Below are positions 42,169-51,659 of a stretch of 64,000 bases of DNA, one piece after another. The number at the start of each line of letters is the position of its first letter. Position 1 is the first letter of the stretch. The notes under the pieces are model-generated. The model was not told the origin of the DNA, ran no database searches, and saw only the letters and a program-made list of their open reading frames with translations. Both the position numbers and the translations under genes were made by a program. Origin of the DNA: Opitutaceae bacterium (GTDB lineage: Bacteria; Verrucomicrobiota; Verrucomicrobiia; Opitutales; Opitutaceae); assembly GCA_028280945.1 (NCBI GenBank), contig JANQKV010000049.1:62001-126000 (forward strand). The letters are read 5' to 3'.

Positions 42169-44928
42169 ATGAACACCAATAAGCCTCATAAAATCGCTTT
42201 GATCGCGGCTCTTGCCGTCGGTTTAAGCGTGCCTGGGTTCGCCCAGTCGACGGATTCGGAGGATGAACTTGGCGATACCATCGTCATGGACGCTTTCGAA
42301 GTTACCGGTGGTTTCAGTGGCAGCCTCGCGGCCGCGGCTGAGATCAAGCAGGAACAGCAGATCATTGCTGAGGTGATTACCGCGGAAGATATCGGCAAGT
42401 TGCCGGACATCTCGATTGCGGACTCCCTCACGCGTCTCACGGGCCTTACCACCCAGCGCACCAATGGTCGCTCTCAAGCCATCAACGTTCGCGGCATGCC
42501 GGCCGATTTCACAAACGGTCTCCTCAACGGCCGCGAGCAGGTTTCGACCGGTTTGAATCGTGACATCGAGTTCGACCAATACCCGGCTGATCTCCTCAAC
42601 TCCGTGGTCGTTTACAAGACCGCCGCCGCAGATCTCATCGGTCAGGGACTCGCCGGCACGATCGACCTTCAGACCATCCGCCCGCTCGATCGTTCGGGGC
42701 GCGTGGTGGCCATGAACGGTTACTACGAGTGGAATGAACTTGGTGCGCTCACTCCTGGTGTCGATTCCACCGGACAACGCTTCAGCGTATCCTACATCGA
42801 CCAAAACGATGAAGGCACCGTGGGCGTGGCCATCGGCTTCTCGCATTCCAGCAAGCCGTTCGCGGGCGAGCAGTTCCAAGCCTGGGGCTACCCGACCAAT
42901 GATGACGGCGATTACGGTCTGGGTGGCACGAAGTCATATGTCCGCAACAGTGTGCTTGATCGCGATGGTGTCATGGCGACCCTCGAATTCCGTCCCAACG
43001 AGAACATCCATACGTCCTTCGATGTGTTCGCCTCCCAGTTCGGCGAGCGCCAGCTGCTCCGCGGCATGGAGATCCCGCTCATCTGGAGTGGTGCTCAAAT
43101 CGAACCCGACAGCGTAGTAATAACTGACGGCCTCGCCACCGACATGACCATGACCAACGTCCAACCCGTTGTGCGCAACGATGTCTTCGATCGCGAAGCC
43201 GAACCGATCTCGGTCGGCTGGAATCTGGTCGTTGGCCGGGAATCCGATTGGCCCATCACCTTCGATGCCAGCTACTCACGCGTCACCCGCGATGACATCA
43301 ACCTGGAAACATGGTCCGGCCTCGGTCTTCGCGGCAGTGTCACTGCCCCCGCAGTGGCGGACACCGTTCGCATCCAAAATCGTCCGGGACAGATGCCCAT
43401 CATTACGCCGACTCTCAACTACGCTGATGGCTCGGTCCTGCGCATCACCGACCCCCAGGGTTGGGGTCCGGATTCCCTGCCGGGTGATGGCATGTATGGC
43501 TATTACAAGGGTTTCAGCTCCAAGGATGAGCTTGGTCAGTTCCAGCTCAGCACCTTCCACGAGATGAACACCAACTTCTTCACCGGCGTGAAGATCGGTG
43601 CCAGCTACACCGACCGTTACAAGCGCGACGGCGAAGATCCCTCCGGCTGGATTCACAGCCCGAGTGCCGACCAGGTCACCCTGCCGCTGCCTCCGCAGAT
43701 CGGCACAACCGACATGAGCTTCCTCGGTATCGGCGACATCTACGCCTACGATCCGCTGGCCGCCTGGAATGACGGTTTCTTTGGCTTCACGCCCAACAAA
43801 GACACGGGCATCGTGGCGAATCGCTATGAGATCCGGGAGAAGGTTTCCCAGTTCTACGCCCAGGGTCACTTCGAGCGCAGCCTCGGTAACGTGCAAATGT
43901 CCGGTACTCTTGGTCTCCGCTACCTCTACACCGATCAATCCTCCGAGGGTCTCTCGGCGAATGCAGATACGCTCAACAGCGTTTCCGACGGTGACACCTA
44001 CGGGGATCTGGCGCCGACTCTCAACCTGACGTTCGACTTCGGCAACGATCTCTATGTCCGCTTCAGTGCGGCCCGCCAGATCGCCCGCCCCCGGATGTTC
44101 GACATGCGCGCCTCCCGTTCCTGGGGTTACGACCCGACCCTCGCAGATTCCAATGATCCCTCCCGCAGCCCGTGGAGTGGCGGTGGAGGCAACAGCCTCC
44201 TCGAGCCCTGGCGTTCGGACTCCTTCGATCTGTCCATTGAGAAATACTTCAAGGACAGCCGGGGTTACGTGGCTCTCGCGGCCTTTAACAAGGATCTCAA
44301 AAACTACATTTACGAGCAGAGCAACTTCGCGGACTTCAGCAACTACCCGGTTCCGGGTGGGGGCAACCCGATCCAAAGTGCAGGTGCCATCTCCCAGCCG
44401 GTCAACGGCGAGGGGGGCAACATCTCCGGCCTCGAATTCACGCTCTCTCTCGCCAGTGAACTGCTTAACCCGGACATCCGTGGCTTCGGCCTCATCGTCG
44501 GTGGCGCTTACACCGACAGCAGCGTCGAGCCTTGGGGACCCGGCAACGGTGAGGCTCCCATCGAGGGGCTGTCCCGTCACGTGACCAACGCGACGGTTTA
44601 CTACGAGCGCGGCGGATTCTCCGCTCGCTTGAGCCACCGTTACCGCTCGGAGAATCGCCAATACATCACCACGTTCGGTCCACCGAATCCGGGTGGTGAT
44701 GTGAACCCGAATGGTGGTTTCTCCGTCGCCCAGCCTGAGTCGGTGGTTGACGCCCAAGTCAGCTACACGTTCCAGGGCGGTCCGGTTGAAGGTCTGTCGG
44801 TCTTCCTCCAAGCCTACAACCTTACCAACGAGCCGCTCGTCACGTATGACAATGACGATCCGCGCCGGGTCATCAACTACCAGACCTACGGTGCGTCTTA
44901 CTCGTTCGGTTTCGCCTACCAGTTCTAA
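42169..44928 (+). CDS. TonB-dependent receptor, likely maltodextrin uptake
   Basis: 919 residues with a signal peptide (IALIAALAVGLSVPGFA-QS). A plug domain follows (TAEDIGKLPDISIADSLTRLTGLTTQRTNGRSQAINVRGM), then a 22-strand barrel. The protein ends in a beta strand with a terminal aromatic (SYSFGFAYQF), as outer-membrane proteins require. The plug resembles that of Caulobacter-type sugar receptors. Between an amylase and MalQ, its cargo is most likely maltodextrins. Confidence 0.93.
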   Translation: MNTNKPHKIALIAALAVGLSVPGFAQSTDSEDELGDTIVMDAFEVTGGFSGSLAAAAEIKQEQQIIAEVITAEDIGKLPDISIADSLTRLTGLTTQRTNGRSQAINVRGMPADFTNGLLNGREQVSTGLNRDIEFDQYPADLLNSVVVYKTAAADLIGQGLAGTIDLQTIRPLDRSGRVVAMNGYYEWNELGALTPGVDSTGQRFSVSYIDQNDEGTVGVAIGFSHSSKPFAGEQFQAWGYPTNDDGDYGLGGTKSYVRNSVLDRDGVMATLEFRPNENIHTSFDVFASQFGERQLLRGMEIPLIWSGAQIEPDSVVITDGLATDMTMTNVQPVVRNDVFDREAEPISVGWNLVVGRESDWPITFDASYSRVTRDDINLETWSGLGLRGSVTAPAVADTVRIQNRPGQMPIITPTLNYADGSVLRITDPQGWGPDSLPGDGMYGYYKGFSSKDELGQFQLSTFHEMNTNFFTGVKIGASYTDRYKRDGEDPSGWIHSPSADQVTLPLPPQIGTTDMSFLGIGDIYAYDPLAAWNDGFFGFTPNKDTGIVANRYEIREKVSQFYAQGHFERSLGNVQMSGTLGLRYLYTDQSSEGLSANADTLNSVSDGDTYGDLAPTLNLTFDFGNDLYVRFSAARQIARPRMFDMRASRSWGYDPTLADSNDPSRSPWSGGGGNSLLEPWRSDSFDLSIEKYFKDSRGYVALAAFNKDLKNYIYEQSNFADFSNYPVPGGGNPIQSAGAISQPVNGEGGNISGLEFTLSLASELLNPDIRGFGLIVGGAYTDSSVEPWGPGNGEAPIEGLSRHVTNATVYYERGGFSARLSHRYRSENRQYITTFGPPNPGGDVNPNGGFSVAQPESVVDAQVSYTFQGGPVEGLSVFLQAYNLTNEPLVTYDNDDPRRVINYQTYGASYSFGFAYQF

Positions 44929-45080
44929 GCGAAGCTTTCGGTAGTAACATACCTTGGTTGGGTCACTCCCGGTGCCCGTCGCAAACGTGGCCGGCACCGG
45001 GATGTGATCCGCGAGGAGGGAAGGCGGCCCTCTTCGCGGATCCTCCGCGACCTCTAAAACTAACCCTGTTTCCTCCTCTC

Positions 45081-46709
45081 GTGAACCCTCCTGTATCTTC
45101 GTGGCTGCGTGATCGCACCGCCGGAGTGCTGGCACCAATCTCCGCTCTGCCCGGAGAGTTTGGTATCGGCAACCTCGGTCGCGGCGCCCGGACCATGATC
45201 GACTTTCTGGCCGATACGGGATTCCGCCACTGGCAGATCTGCCCGGTGGGCCCGACTGGTTTCGGCGATTCTCCCTATCAATCCTTTTCCAGCTTCGCAG
45301 GAAACCCGTATTTTATCGATCTCAGCGAACTGGAGTCCGTCGGCTTGCTGACCGGCTCGGAGCTCGCTCCGCTGCGTGAGTTGTCGCATCAACATGTTGA
45401 ATACGGCGACCTCTACTTGCGCTTTTGGACCGCCCTGGGCCAGGCCCATGTGCGTTTCCTGGAGATGGGCGACAATGCTCCCTGGGACGGGGTAGCGGCT
45501 TTGCGCGAATTCGAGGCCGAACACAGCGACTGGTTGGAATCCTATGCCGCGTTCATGGCCCTCAAGCATCGTTTTGGCGGCCACCCCTGGCGCCTGTGGC
45601 CGGAGCAATGGCGCGATTGGAAACCCGGCATCGAAGCCAGTCTGCCGAACTCGGCCGCTGCGGAAACGCGCCGCCAGCGATTCTACCAGTTTCTCTTTTT
45701 CCGCCAGTGGGCACACCTCCGGGACTACGCTCACGAGCGCGGAATCTCGATCATTGGCGACGTGCCCATCTTCGTCGCCTTGGACAGCGCGGACACCTGG
45801 CGGTGGCGCGAAGTGTTTCGCATCGATGCGAATGGCGTGCCCGAGGCCGTTGCCGGCGTGCCACCGGATTATTTTTCCGATCGCGGCCAGTGCTGGGGCA
45901 ACCCGCTCTACGACTGGGAGCGTCTTCAGGAGACCGGCTATGAGTGGTGGATCAAGCGGCTTGGCGCGGTGTTCCAGCTGTGCGACATCGTGCGACTCGA
46001 CCACTTCCGGGGCTTCAATGATTTCTGGGAAATTCCCATGGATGCGCCTGATGCCCGTCGCGGCGTGTGGCTGCCCGGTCCGGGACTCGAGTTTTTCGAA
46101 GCCATTCAAAATGCATTGCCGGAGGCGCGCCTGATCGCCGAGGACTTGGGCTACATCAACGCCGGAGTGGTTCAGCTTCGCCGATCGGCGGGTCTGCCGG
46201 GGATGAAAATCCTGCAGTTCGGCTACTGGCACGATGACAACAACGTGAACCTGCCGCACTTCTTCGACCGCGATACGGTGGTTTACACCGGCACGCACGA
46301 CAACGACACGGCGCGGGGATGGCTGGAGAGTCTTGACGAAGACCAGCGTGTCACCGTGCAGGCGTATTTCGGATCCGAAGGCGACGGCCAGTCGGCCTGG
46401 CCCCTGATCCGGACCGCTCTCTCCTCCGTCTCGCGCCTGGCGGTCATCCCTTTGCAGGATCTGCTCGATCTTCCGTCTGATGCTCGCATGAACAAACCGG
46501 GCACGGTTGAGGGCAATTGGCAGTGGCGGTTTACGGAGGCGATGCTGGCCGAGCTCAAAGCCGCCAAGGGCGATACCCTGCGGCAGTGGTCGGTATTGTT
46601 TGATCGCACGGGCGACAGCAAACAGCGCGATTTCAGTGCTCCACCGAACGAGTTGTCGTCGGCCGACCAATCGGTTAACCCGGATCCGTTAACCGCCCCC
46701 GTATCATGA
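45081..46709 (+). CDS. malQ: 4-alpha-glucanotransferase
   Basis: 542-residue GH77 enzyme that disproportionates maltodextrins in the cytosol. RTAGVLAPISALPGEFGIGNLG and GFRHWQICPVGPTGFGDSPYQSFSSFAGNPYFIDL are the N-terminal signature. VRLDHFRGFNDFWEIP holds the nucleophile Asp, LIAEDLGYIN the acid/base Glu, and YTGTHDNDTARGW the third Asp. The GTG at 45081 is the start. The end overlaps the MFS gene by 4 bases. Confidence 0.96.
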   Translation: MNPPVSSWLRDRTAGVLAPISALPGEFGIGNLGRGARTMIDFLADTGFRHWQICPVGPTGFGDSPYQSFSSFAGNPYFIDLSELESVGLLTGSELAPLRELSHQHVEYGDLYLRFWTALGQAHVRFLEMGDNAPWDGVAALREFEAEHSDWLESYAAFMALKHRFGGHPWRLWPEQWRDWKPGIEASLPNSAAAETRRQRFYQFLFFRQWAHLRDYAHERGISIIGDVPIFVALDSADTWRWREVFRIDANGVPEAVAGVPPDYFSDRGQCWGNPLYDWERLQETGYEWWIKRLGAVFQLCDIVRLDHFRGFNDFWEIPMDAPDARRGVWLPGPGLEFFEAIQNALPEARLIAEDLGYINAGVVQLRRSAGLPGMKILQFGYWHDDNNVNLPHFFDRDTVVYTGTHDNDTARGWLESLDEDQRVTVQAYFGSEGDGQSAWPLIRTALSSVSRLAVIPLQDLLDLPSDARMNKPGTVEGNWQWRFTEAMLAELKAAKGDTLRQWSVLFDRTGDSKQRDFSAPPNELSSADQSVNPDPLTAPVS

Positions 46710-48019
46710 CCCAACCTCCCCGCATGTCGCTGCCGGCGATCTGGAACATGAGTTTCGGATTCCTCGGCATCCAGTTCGGCTGGGGGCTGCAGATGGCCAA
46801 CATGAGTGCCATCTATCAGTTCCTTGGTGCCGATGCCTCGAAACTGCCGATCTTGTGGCTGGCTGCGCCAGTCACGGGCCTGATCGTGCAACCGATCGTG
46901 GGTTACTACAGCGACCGCACGTGGACGCGATTGGGCCGGCGGCGCCCGTATTTCCTGGTGGGAGCCGTTCTGGCGAGTCTTGCGCTCATTGCGATGCCCA
47001 ACTCGTCGACGCTGTGGATGGCGGCGGGTTTGCTCTGGATTCTTGATGCCTCCGTCAACATCAGCATGGAACCTTTCCGCGCGTTTGTGGGCGACATGTT
47101 GCCCGAGGACCAACGCAAGGTGGGCTTCTCCATGCAGAGCCTGCTCATTGGCCTCGGCGCGGTCATGTCGATGTCGCTGCCGTGGGTGCTCACCAATGTT
47201 TTTGGCGTCGACTCCAGCACATCGGACAGCGGCAACGCCATTCCCTGGACAGTGCACCTGTCGTTTTACATCGGGTCAGTCGTTTTCCTCGTGGCAGTCG
47301 TTTACACCGTGGTGACGACCAAGGAATACCCGCCTGAAGACTTGGAGAAGTTTGAAGCGGAAAAGCGGCGCACGGCTGGCATCGGGGCGGCCTTCCGTGA
47401 AATCATCGGCGGCTTCTTCGGCATGCCGAAACTCATGAAGCGTCTCGCCGTGGTGCAGTTCTTCACCTGGCTCGGCCTTTTTTGCATGTGGATCTACTTC
47501 ACCCCGGCGATTGCCGCGCGTTTCTTTGATCCTGACACGACTTCCGATGCCTATCTGAAGGGTGTCGAATGGGGCGGCCTGATGATGGCAGTCTACAACG
47601 GGGTGGCTTTTGGATTTGCCTTTGTGCTCATCTGGCTGGTGCAACGCATTCCCGCCCGGACCGTGCACATGGCTTGCTTGATGGCGGGCGGACTCGGTCT
47701 GGTATCCGTTGGTCTGTTGCCGTCTGCGCAAGCCTTGGTCATCTCGATGGTACTCGTTGGCATCGCGTGGGCTTCGATCCTGGCGTTGCCTTATGCGATG
47801 CTCTCCAACGTGCTTCCGCCCGAAAAAATGGGTTTCTTCATGGGCGTGTTTAACTACTTCATCGTGCTGCCGCAGATCCTGGCGGCGACGTTGCTGGGCC
47901 CGGTGGTGAATGCGTTCTTCGACGGCCGCTCCATGCCCATCGTGATGGGGGGCGGCGTCTCCATGCTGCTTGCGGCTGCGCTCTTGTTGATGCTGGTTCC
48001 GAAGTCGGAAACCGCCTGA
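46706..48019 (+). CDS. MFS sugar transporter, SLC45/maltose-permease-like
   Basis: 437 residues with 12 membrane helices. WNMSFGFLGIQFGWGLQMANMSAIYQFLGAD and the loop YYSDRTWTRLGRRRPYFLVGAVLASLAL match the sucrose/maltose transporter group (SLC45-like). FMGVFNYFIVLPQILAATLLGPVVN is late in the protein. It should carry maltose or maltodextrin across the inner membrane. Overlap with malQ (ATGA) shows tight coupling. Confidence 0.9.
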   Translation: MTQPPRMSLPAIWNMSFGFLGIQFGWGLQMANMSAIYQFLGADASKLPILWLAAPVTGLIVQPIVGYYSDRTWTRLGRRRPYFLVGAVLASLALIAMPNSSTLWMAAGLLWILDASVNISMEPFRAFVGDMLPEDQRKVGFSMQSLLIGLGAVMSMSLPWVLTNVFGVDSSTSDSGNAIPWTVHLSFYIGSVVFLVAVVYTVVTTKEYPPEDLEKFEAEKRRTAGIGAAFREIIGGFFGMPKLMKRLAVVQFFTWLGLFCMWIYFTPAIAARFFDPDTTSDAYLKGVEWGGLMMAVYNGVAFGFAFVLIWLVQRIPARTVHMACLMAGGLGLVSVGLLPSAQALVISMVLVGIAWASILALPYAMLSNVLPPEKMGFFMGVFNYFIVLPQILAATLLGPVVNAFFDGRSMPIVMGGGVSMLLAAALLLMLVPKSETA

Positions 48020-48035
48020 CCCGCGGCGCAGCGCG

Positions 48036-49052
48036 TCAGCCCTTCGCTCCCGTCTCGCTTTCGACGGGGGCACCCGCCGTGAAGTCGACCCGGTCGTAAT
48101 AGATCGTTTTGGGATTCTCGTCCTTTTCCCGGCGTTCCTTGTCGAGGCGCTCGCGGAAGTCCGCCGGTGATTCACCCCGATGCTTTTTGAAGACACGTGC
48201 GAAGTAGGCCGGATCGGAGAATCCGGAAGCGTAGGCGATCTCCGAAATGTAGAGTGGGGTGGTTTCCAAGGCCATCACCGCACTTTGGATGCGGACCCGC
48301 TGGATGTAGTGGATGAGCTTTTCACCGGTCTCGGTGTGGAAGAGGTGGGACAGATAGTCGGGAGAGCACTGCAGTCGCTCAGCGATGGTTTTCACATTGA
48401 GGCTCGGATTCGAGAACTGCTCACGGACAATCCACTTCACCTGCAGCACCTTGCCGATGTCGCCCTCCAGTGATCCGCCGTCTGTTTCCACCAGGTTTTG
48501 AAACATGCCCAGAACGGCGATGGAAAAGCCCTTCAACAACGCGTCGCGGGCGGGACTGCGCATGTGGAAGGCGCTCACGAGCTGATTGGTTAGCAGCGTG
48601 AAGGTCTCAAGATCCGGCGCTTCGAAAAACTCAATCGTTTCGATATCAGGGCGCCCCGGCTCGACCTCGTGGGCAAAGTGCAGGCTGAGGGTGTGGCTGT
48701 AGAAACCCGCGACCAAGTTGCGGAAACGTCCAAAATCGTCGCGAAAGATCTTTTCGCCGTGGGGAAGTCCTGAGGGCACGATCAGGAGTTCTCCCGGATT
48801 CACCGTGATCGATTCCTTGGGGAATCGAAACTCCGTGCTGCCGTGGATTTGAATGAAGATTTCCGGCCGGAAGTGGAAGTGCATGTCCTTGCGCTTCGAC
48901 AGCAGTCCTTCCGGCTTGGGAATACGCAGGGGCAGAAGCTGCCGTTCTGCTGCCGCAATGCTTTTGGCGAAGAGTTCCCGCATCTCAGCTCGATCATGAA
49001 GATCAATGGGTTTGCCGGGACATGAAGAGGCCAGGACTTGTCGCTCTTTCAT
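48036..49052 (-). CDS. AraC-family regulator with cupin domain
   Basis: About 338 residues from the ATG at 49052. Residues 45-140 form a cupin (HFHFRPEIFIQIHGSTEFRFPKESITVNPGELLIVPSGLPHGE). Residues 235-330 carry two helix-turn-helix units (VKTIAERLQCSPDYLSHLFHTETGEKLIHYIQRVRIQ and ISEIAYASGFSDPAYFARVFKKHRGESPADFRE). It is probably a sugar-responsive activator of the alpha-glucan locus, to which it is convergent. It is divergent from the PQQ dehydrogenase, which it might also control. Confidence 0.88.
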   Translation of the reverse strand: MKERQVLASSCPGKPIDLHDRAEMRELFAKSIAAAERQLLPLRIPKPEGLLSKRKDMHFHFRPEIFIQIHGSTEFRFPKESITVNPGELLIVPSGLPHGEKIFRDDFGRFRNLVAGFYSHTLSLHFAHEVEPGRPDIETIEFFEAPDLETFTLLTNQLVSAFHMRSPARDALLKGFSIAVLGMFQNLVETDGGSLEGDIGKVLQVKWIVREQFSNPSLNVKTIAERLQCSPDYLSHLFHTETGEKLIHYIQRVRIQSAVMALETTPLYISEIAYASGFSDPAYFARVFKKHRGESPADFRERLDKERREKDENPKTIYYDRVDFTAGAPVESETGAKG

Positions 49053-49265
49053 CGGACTAAGAAATGTTTGGTTGGGGTGTGTTTTTTGACGGAACTTTGG
49101 CAGGAAGACAAAGTGTGTCGTAGGGGTAAGCCTAAGTAAAAGGGGGTGAAATGTAGGATGCAACCAAGAGTGGCGGAAAAACGCACATCTAAGAATACTA
49201 CTCTCATGCGTTGAGGGATCGTTGATAGGTGGAGGCATTATCCCTGCTTGGGGTAGAGCTTAACA

Positions 49266-51461
49266 GTGCGCGGATTCCCCCTTGGCGGCGCGGACCGGCG
49301 CAAATGGACTCGGCAGGTGCCCCCCCAAACAATACTACTCTCTCGAATACTATCCCTTGGCGCCGTGTTGGCGGTCGCCCCGTTGACCGGCCTCAGGGCT
49401 GCGGACTGGCCCACCTATCTCGGTGACAAGGGTTCAAGCCACTTTTCAGACCTTGCTCAAATCAACACCACCAACGCCGATCAATTGGAGGTTGCGTGGA
49501 TATGGAATGCGGGAGACGCCCGGGGAAATCGGACCCAGATTCAATGCAATCCGCTCATTATCGACGGAGTCATGTATGCCACGACCCCAAGCCTGGACTT
49601 GGTGGCCCTTGATGCGGCCTCGGGTTCCTTGCTTTGGCGTTACCAAACCAAGGAGCCCACCGGGGTGAATCGTGGCATCGCCTGGTGGGAAGAGGGAAAC
49701 GACCGCCGTATCCTGATCGGATGCGGTCAGTGGTTGCAGGCGGTTGACGCGGACTCCGGAGAATTGATCACCGGTTTTGGCAACGACGGTTACGTCGACT
49801 TGGCAGAGAATCTGGGCACGGACGTAAAGGGGTTCGCCGTGCAGGCAAATTCGCCCGGAGCGGTTTATGGCGACCTTATCATCATGGGCATGCGGCTTGG
49901 CGAGGGGCCGGGCCCGGCTGCCCCCGGTCCCATCCGTGCCTACAGCGTGCGCACGGGAAATTTGGAGTGGGCGTTCAACACCATCCCGCGTCCGGGCGAG
50001 CCCAATTATGAAACCTGGCCGGAGGATGCCTGGAAAACCGTGGGAGGAGCCAATGCCTGGGCGGGCATGACCATCGATGAGGACCGGGGAATCGTTTACG
50101 CTCCCACGGGTTCTGCTGCCTTCGACTTCTGGGGAGGAAACCGGGTTGGCGACAACCTCTACGCCAACTGCCTGCTCGCTCTCAAAGCTGAAACCGGTGA
50201 ACTACTGTGGTATCAACAAATCGTGCGGCACGATCTGTGGGACCGGGACCTGCCGGCGCCACCCACGCTTTGCCAAGTCACCCATGATGGTGAGACCATC
50301 GACGCTATCGCTCAGGTAACCAAACAGGGCACGGTGTTTGTTTTTGACCGCGAAACCGGAGAGTCGCTGTTCCCCATTATTGATGTTCCGGTGCCTTCAT
50401 CCGACCTGGCTGGTGAAGTTGCGGCCACGATCCAGCCGTTTCCGGTCAAGCCCGCTCCATTTTCGCGTCAACATTTCACGCCGGATTTGATCACCCGGCG
50501 CACACCGGAAGCCCATCGTGCCGTGCTCGAGCGTTACGCCCGTCTGCGGCCCCACGTGGCTTATCAACCTCCCAGTGTCGAGGGCACCATTATCTTCCCC
50601 GGCTTCGACGGTGGGGCCGAGTGGGGTGGAGCAGCGGTTGATCCCGATGGCATCCTTTACGTGAACTCCAGCGAAATGGCCAACGTGTTGAAGATGCGTG
50701 AGACTGGCGAGGTTGGCTCCCGAGGCGAAGCCGTTTATCTTCAGAACTGTGTTGGTTGTCACGGTGCTGAGTTCGAGGGCACCCCCGCTGCGGGGATTCC
50801 TTCTCTGGTGGGGTTAACCGAGCGCCAATCCCGCGAAGAGACCATGAACATCATCACCAATGGGCTGCGGGTGATGCCGCCGTGGGGATTTCTGCCGGAG
50901 GGAGAACGCGAAGCCGTTGCGGGCTGGATTCGCGGAGAGAGTGAGGAACCTGCCGGACGCAAAGGTGGTGATGGCGAGGGCGATTGGACCGTTTACGTGC
51001 CGGACGAAGTCACCGTGCAGTATGATCCACCGCCCTATACTCACACCGGTTACAACAAGTTCCTCGATCCTGATGGTTATCCGGCGGTCGCCCCGCCATG
51101 GGGACTTTTACACGCCATCGATCTCAATTCCGGTGAGTTCCGCTGGAGTGTCACGCTGGGCGAATACCCCGAATTGATCGCCCAAGGCATGGAGCCTACC
51201 GGAACCGAGAATTATGGTGGTCCGGTGGTCACCGCGGGTGGTGTCATCTTCATCGCATCCACCCGGGATGCCTTGTTTCGGGTGTTTGATGCCGCGACCG
51301 GGGAAGAACTATGGCGCCATCAACTGCCGGCCGCGGGCTTTGCCACCCCGGCCACCTACGAGGTCGAGGGTCGCCAATACGTCGTGATTGCAGCAGGCGG
51401 TGGCAAGATGGGTCTGCCCAGCGGCGATGCCTACGTGGCCTTCGCCCTCCCGGAAAACTGA
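49266..51461 (+). CDS. PQQ-dependent dehydrogenase with internal cytochrome c domain
   Basis: 731 residues. An N-terminal signal (SRILSLGAVLAVAPLTGLRA-AD) exports it. Propeller blades begin with DWPTYLGDKGSSHFSDLAQINTTNADQLEVAW and show repeated W motifs such as LDAASGSLLWRYQT. A haem c domain (CVGCHGAEFEG, about residue 495, with a Met further on) is inserted before the last blades. The periplasmic enzyme would oxidise an alcohol or sugar and pass electrons to its haem. The GTG at 49266 is the longest start; a GTG at 49317 is equally possible. PQQ synthesis genes are not in the window. Confidence 0.85.
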   Translation: MRGFPLGGADRRKWTRQVPPQTILLSRILSLGAVLAVAPLTGLRAADWPTYLGDKGSSHFSDLAQINTTNADQLEVAWIWNAGDARGNRTQIQCNPLIIDGVMYATTPSLDLVALDAASGSLLWRYQTKEPTGVNRGIAWWEEGNDRRILIGCGQWLQAVDADSGELITGFGNDGYVDLAENLGTDVKGFAVQANSPGAVYGDLIIMGMRLGEGPGPAAPGPIRAYSVRTGNLEWAFNTIPRPGEPNYETWPEDAWKTVGGANAWAGMTIDEDRGIVYAPTGSAAFDFWGGNRVGDNLYANCLLALKAETGELLWYQQIVRHDLWDRDLPAPPTLCQVTHDGETIDAIAQVTKQGTVFVFDRETGESLFPIIDVPVPSSDLAGEVAATIQPFPVKPAPFSRQHFTPDLITRRTPEAHRAVLERYARLRPHVAYQPPSVEGTIIFPGFDGGAEWGGAAVDPDGILYVNSSEMANVLKMRETGEVGSRGEAVYLQNCVGCHGAEFEGTPAAGIPSLVGLTERQSREETMNIITNGLRVMPPWGFLPEGEREAVAGWIRGESEEPAGRKGGDGEGDWTVYVPDEVTVQYDPPPYTHTGYNKFLDPDGYPAVAPPWGLLHAIDLNSGEFRWSVTLGEYPELIAQGMEPTGTENYGGPVVTAGGVIFIASTRDALFRVFDAATGEELWRHQLPAAGFATPATYEVEGRQYVVIAAGGGKMGLPSGDAYVAFALPEN

Positions 51462-51500
51462 TTCTCACCCTCCCTCTCAAAGATTCTGTTCCCGACCGTT

Positions 51501-51519
51501 TGTCACTTATTAAGTGACA
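51501..51519. repeat. 19-bp palindromic element, copy 2
   Basis: TGTCACTTA and TAAGTGACA around a single T. It has the same arms as the copy at 13264-13282. Both copies are preceded by CCCGAYC and followed by a GTCTT-containing stretch at about the same distance. Here it lies between the convergent ends of the PQQ dehydrogenase and ThuA genes. Confidence 0.8.
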
Positions 51520-51659
51520 GTTTGCGGTGGTCTTGTGGTGTGCCACCACTTGGTGGAGTGTCTCTTATGCCAAGGGTATTTGGGTGGGCGTCGTTGGCTT
51601 CGCGGGGATTCCGTGGGGGCGAGTCTGGGAGAGGCCTGACTGGTCCTGGGGAGGGGCGA

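Noticed and set aside
43276-45138. Long minus-strand frame of 620 codons opposite the TonB receptor gene
   Set aside because: It lies opposite a clear outer-membrane receptor, has no recognisable motifs and reflects high-GC third-position bias.
45060-46670. Minus-strand frame of 536 codons opposite malQ
   Set aside because: It is an antisense shadow of a well-supported GH77 gene with no family features of its own.
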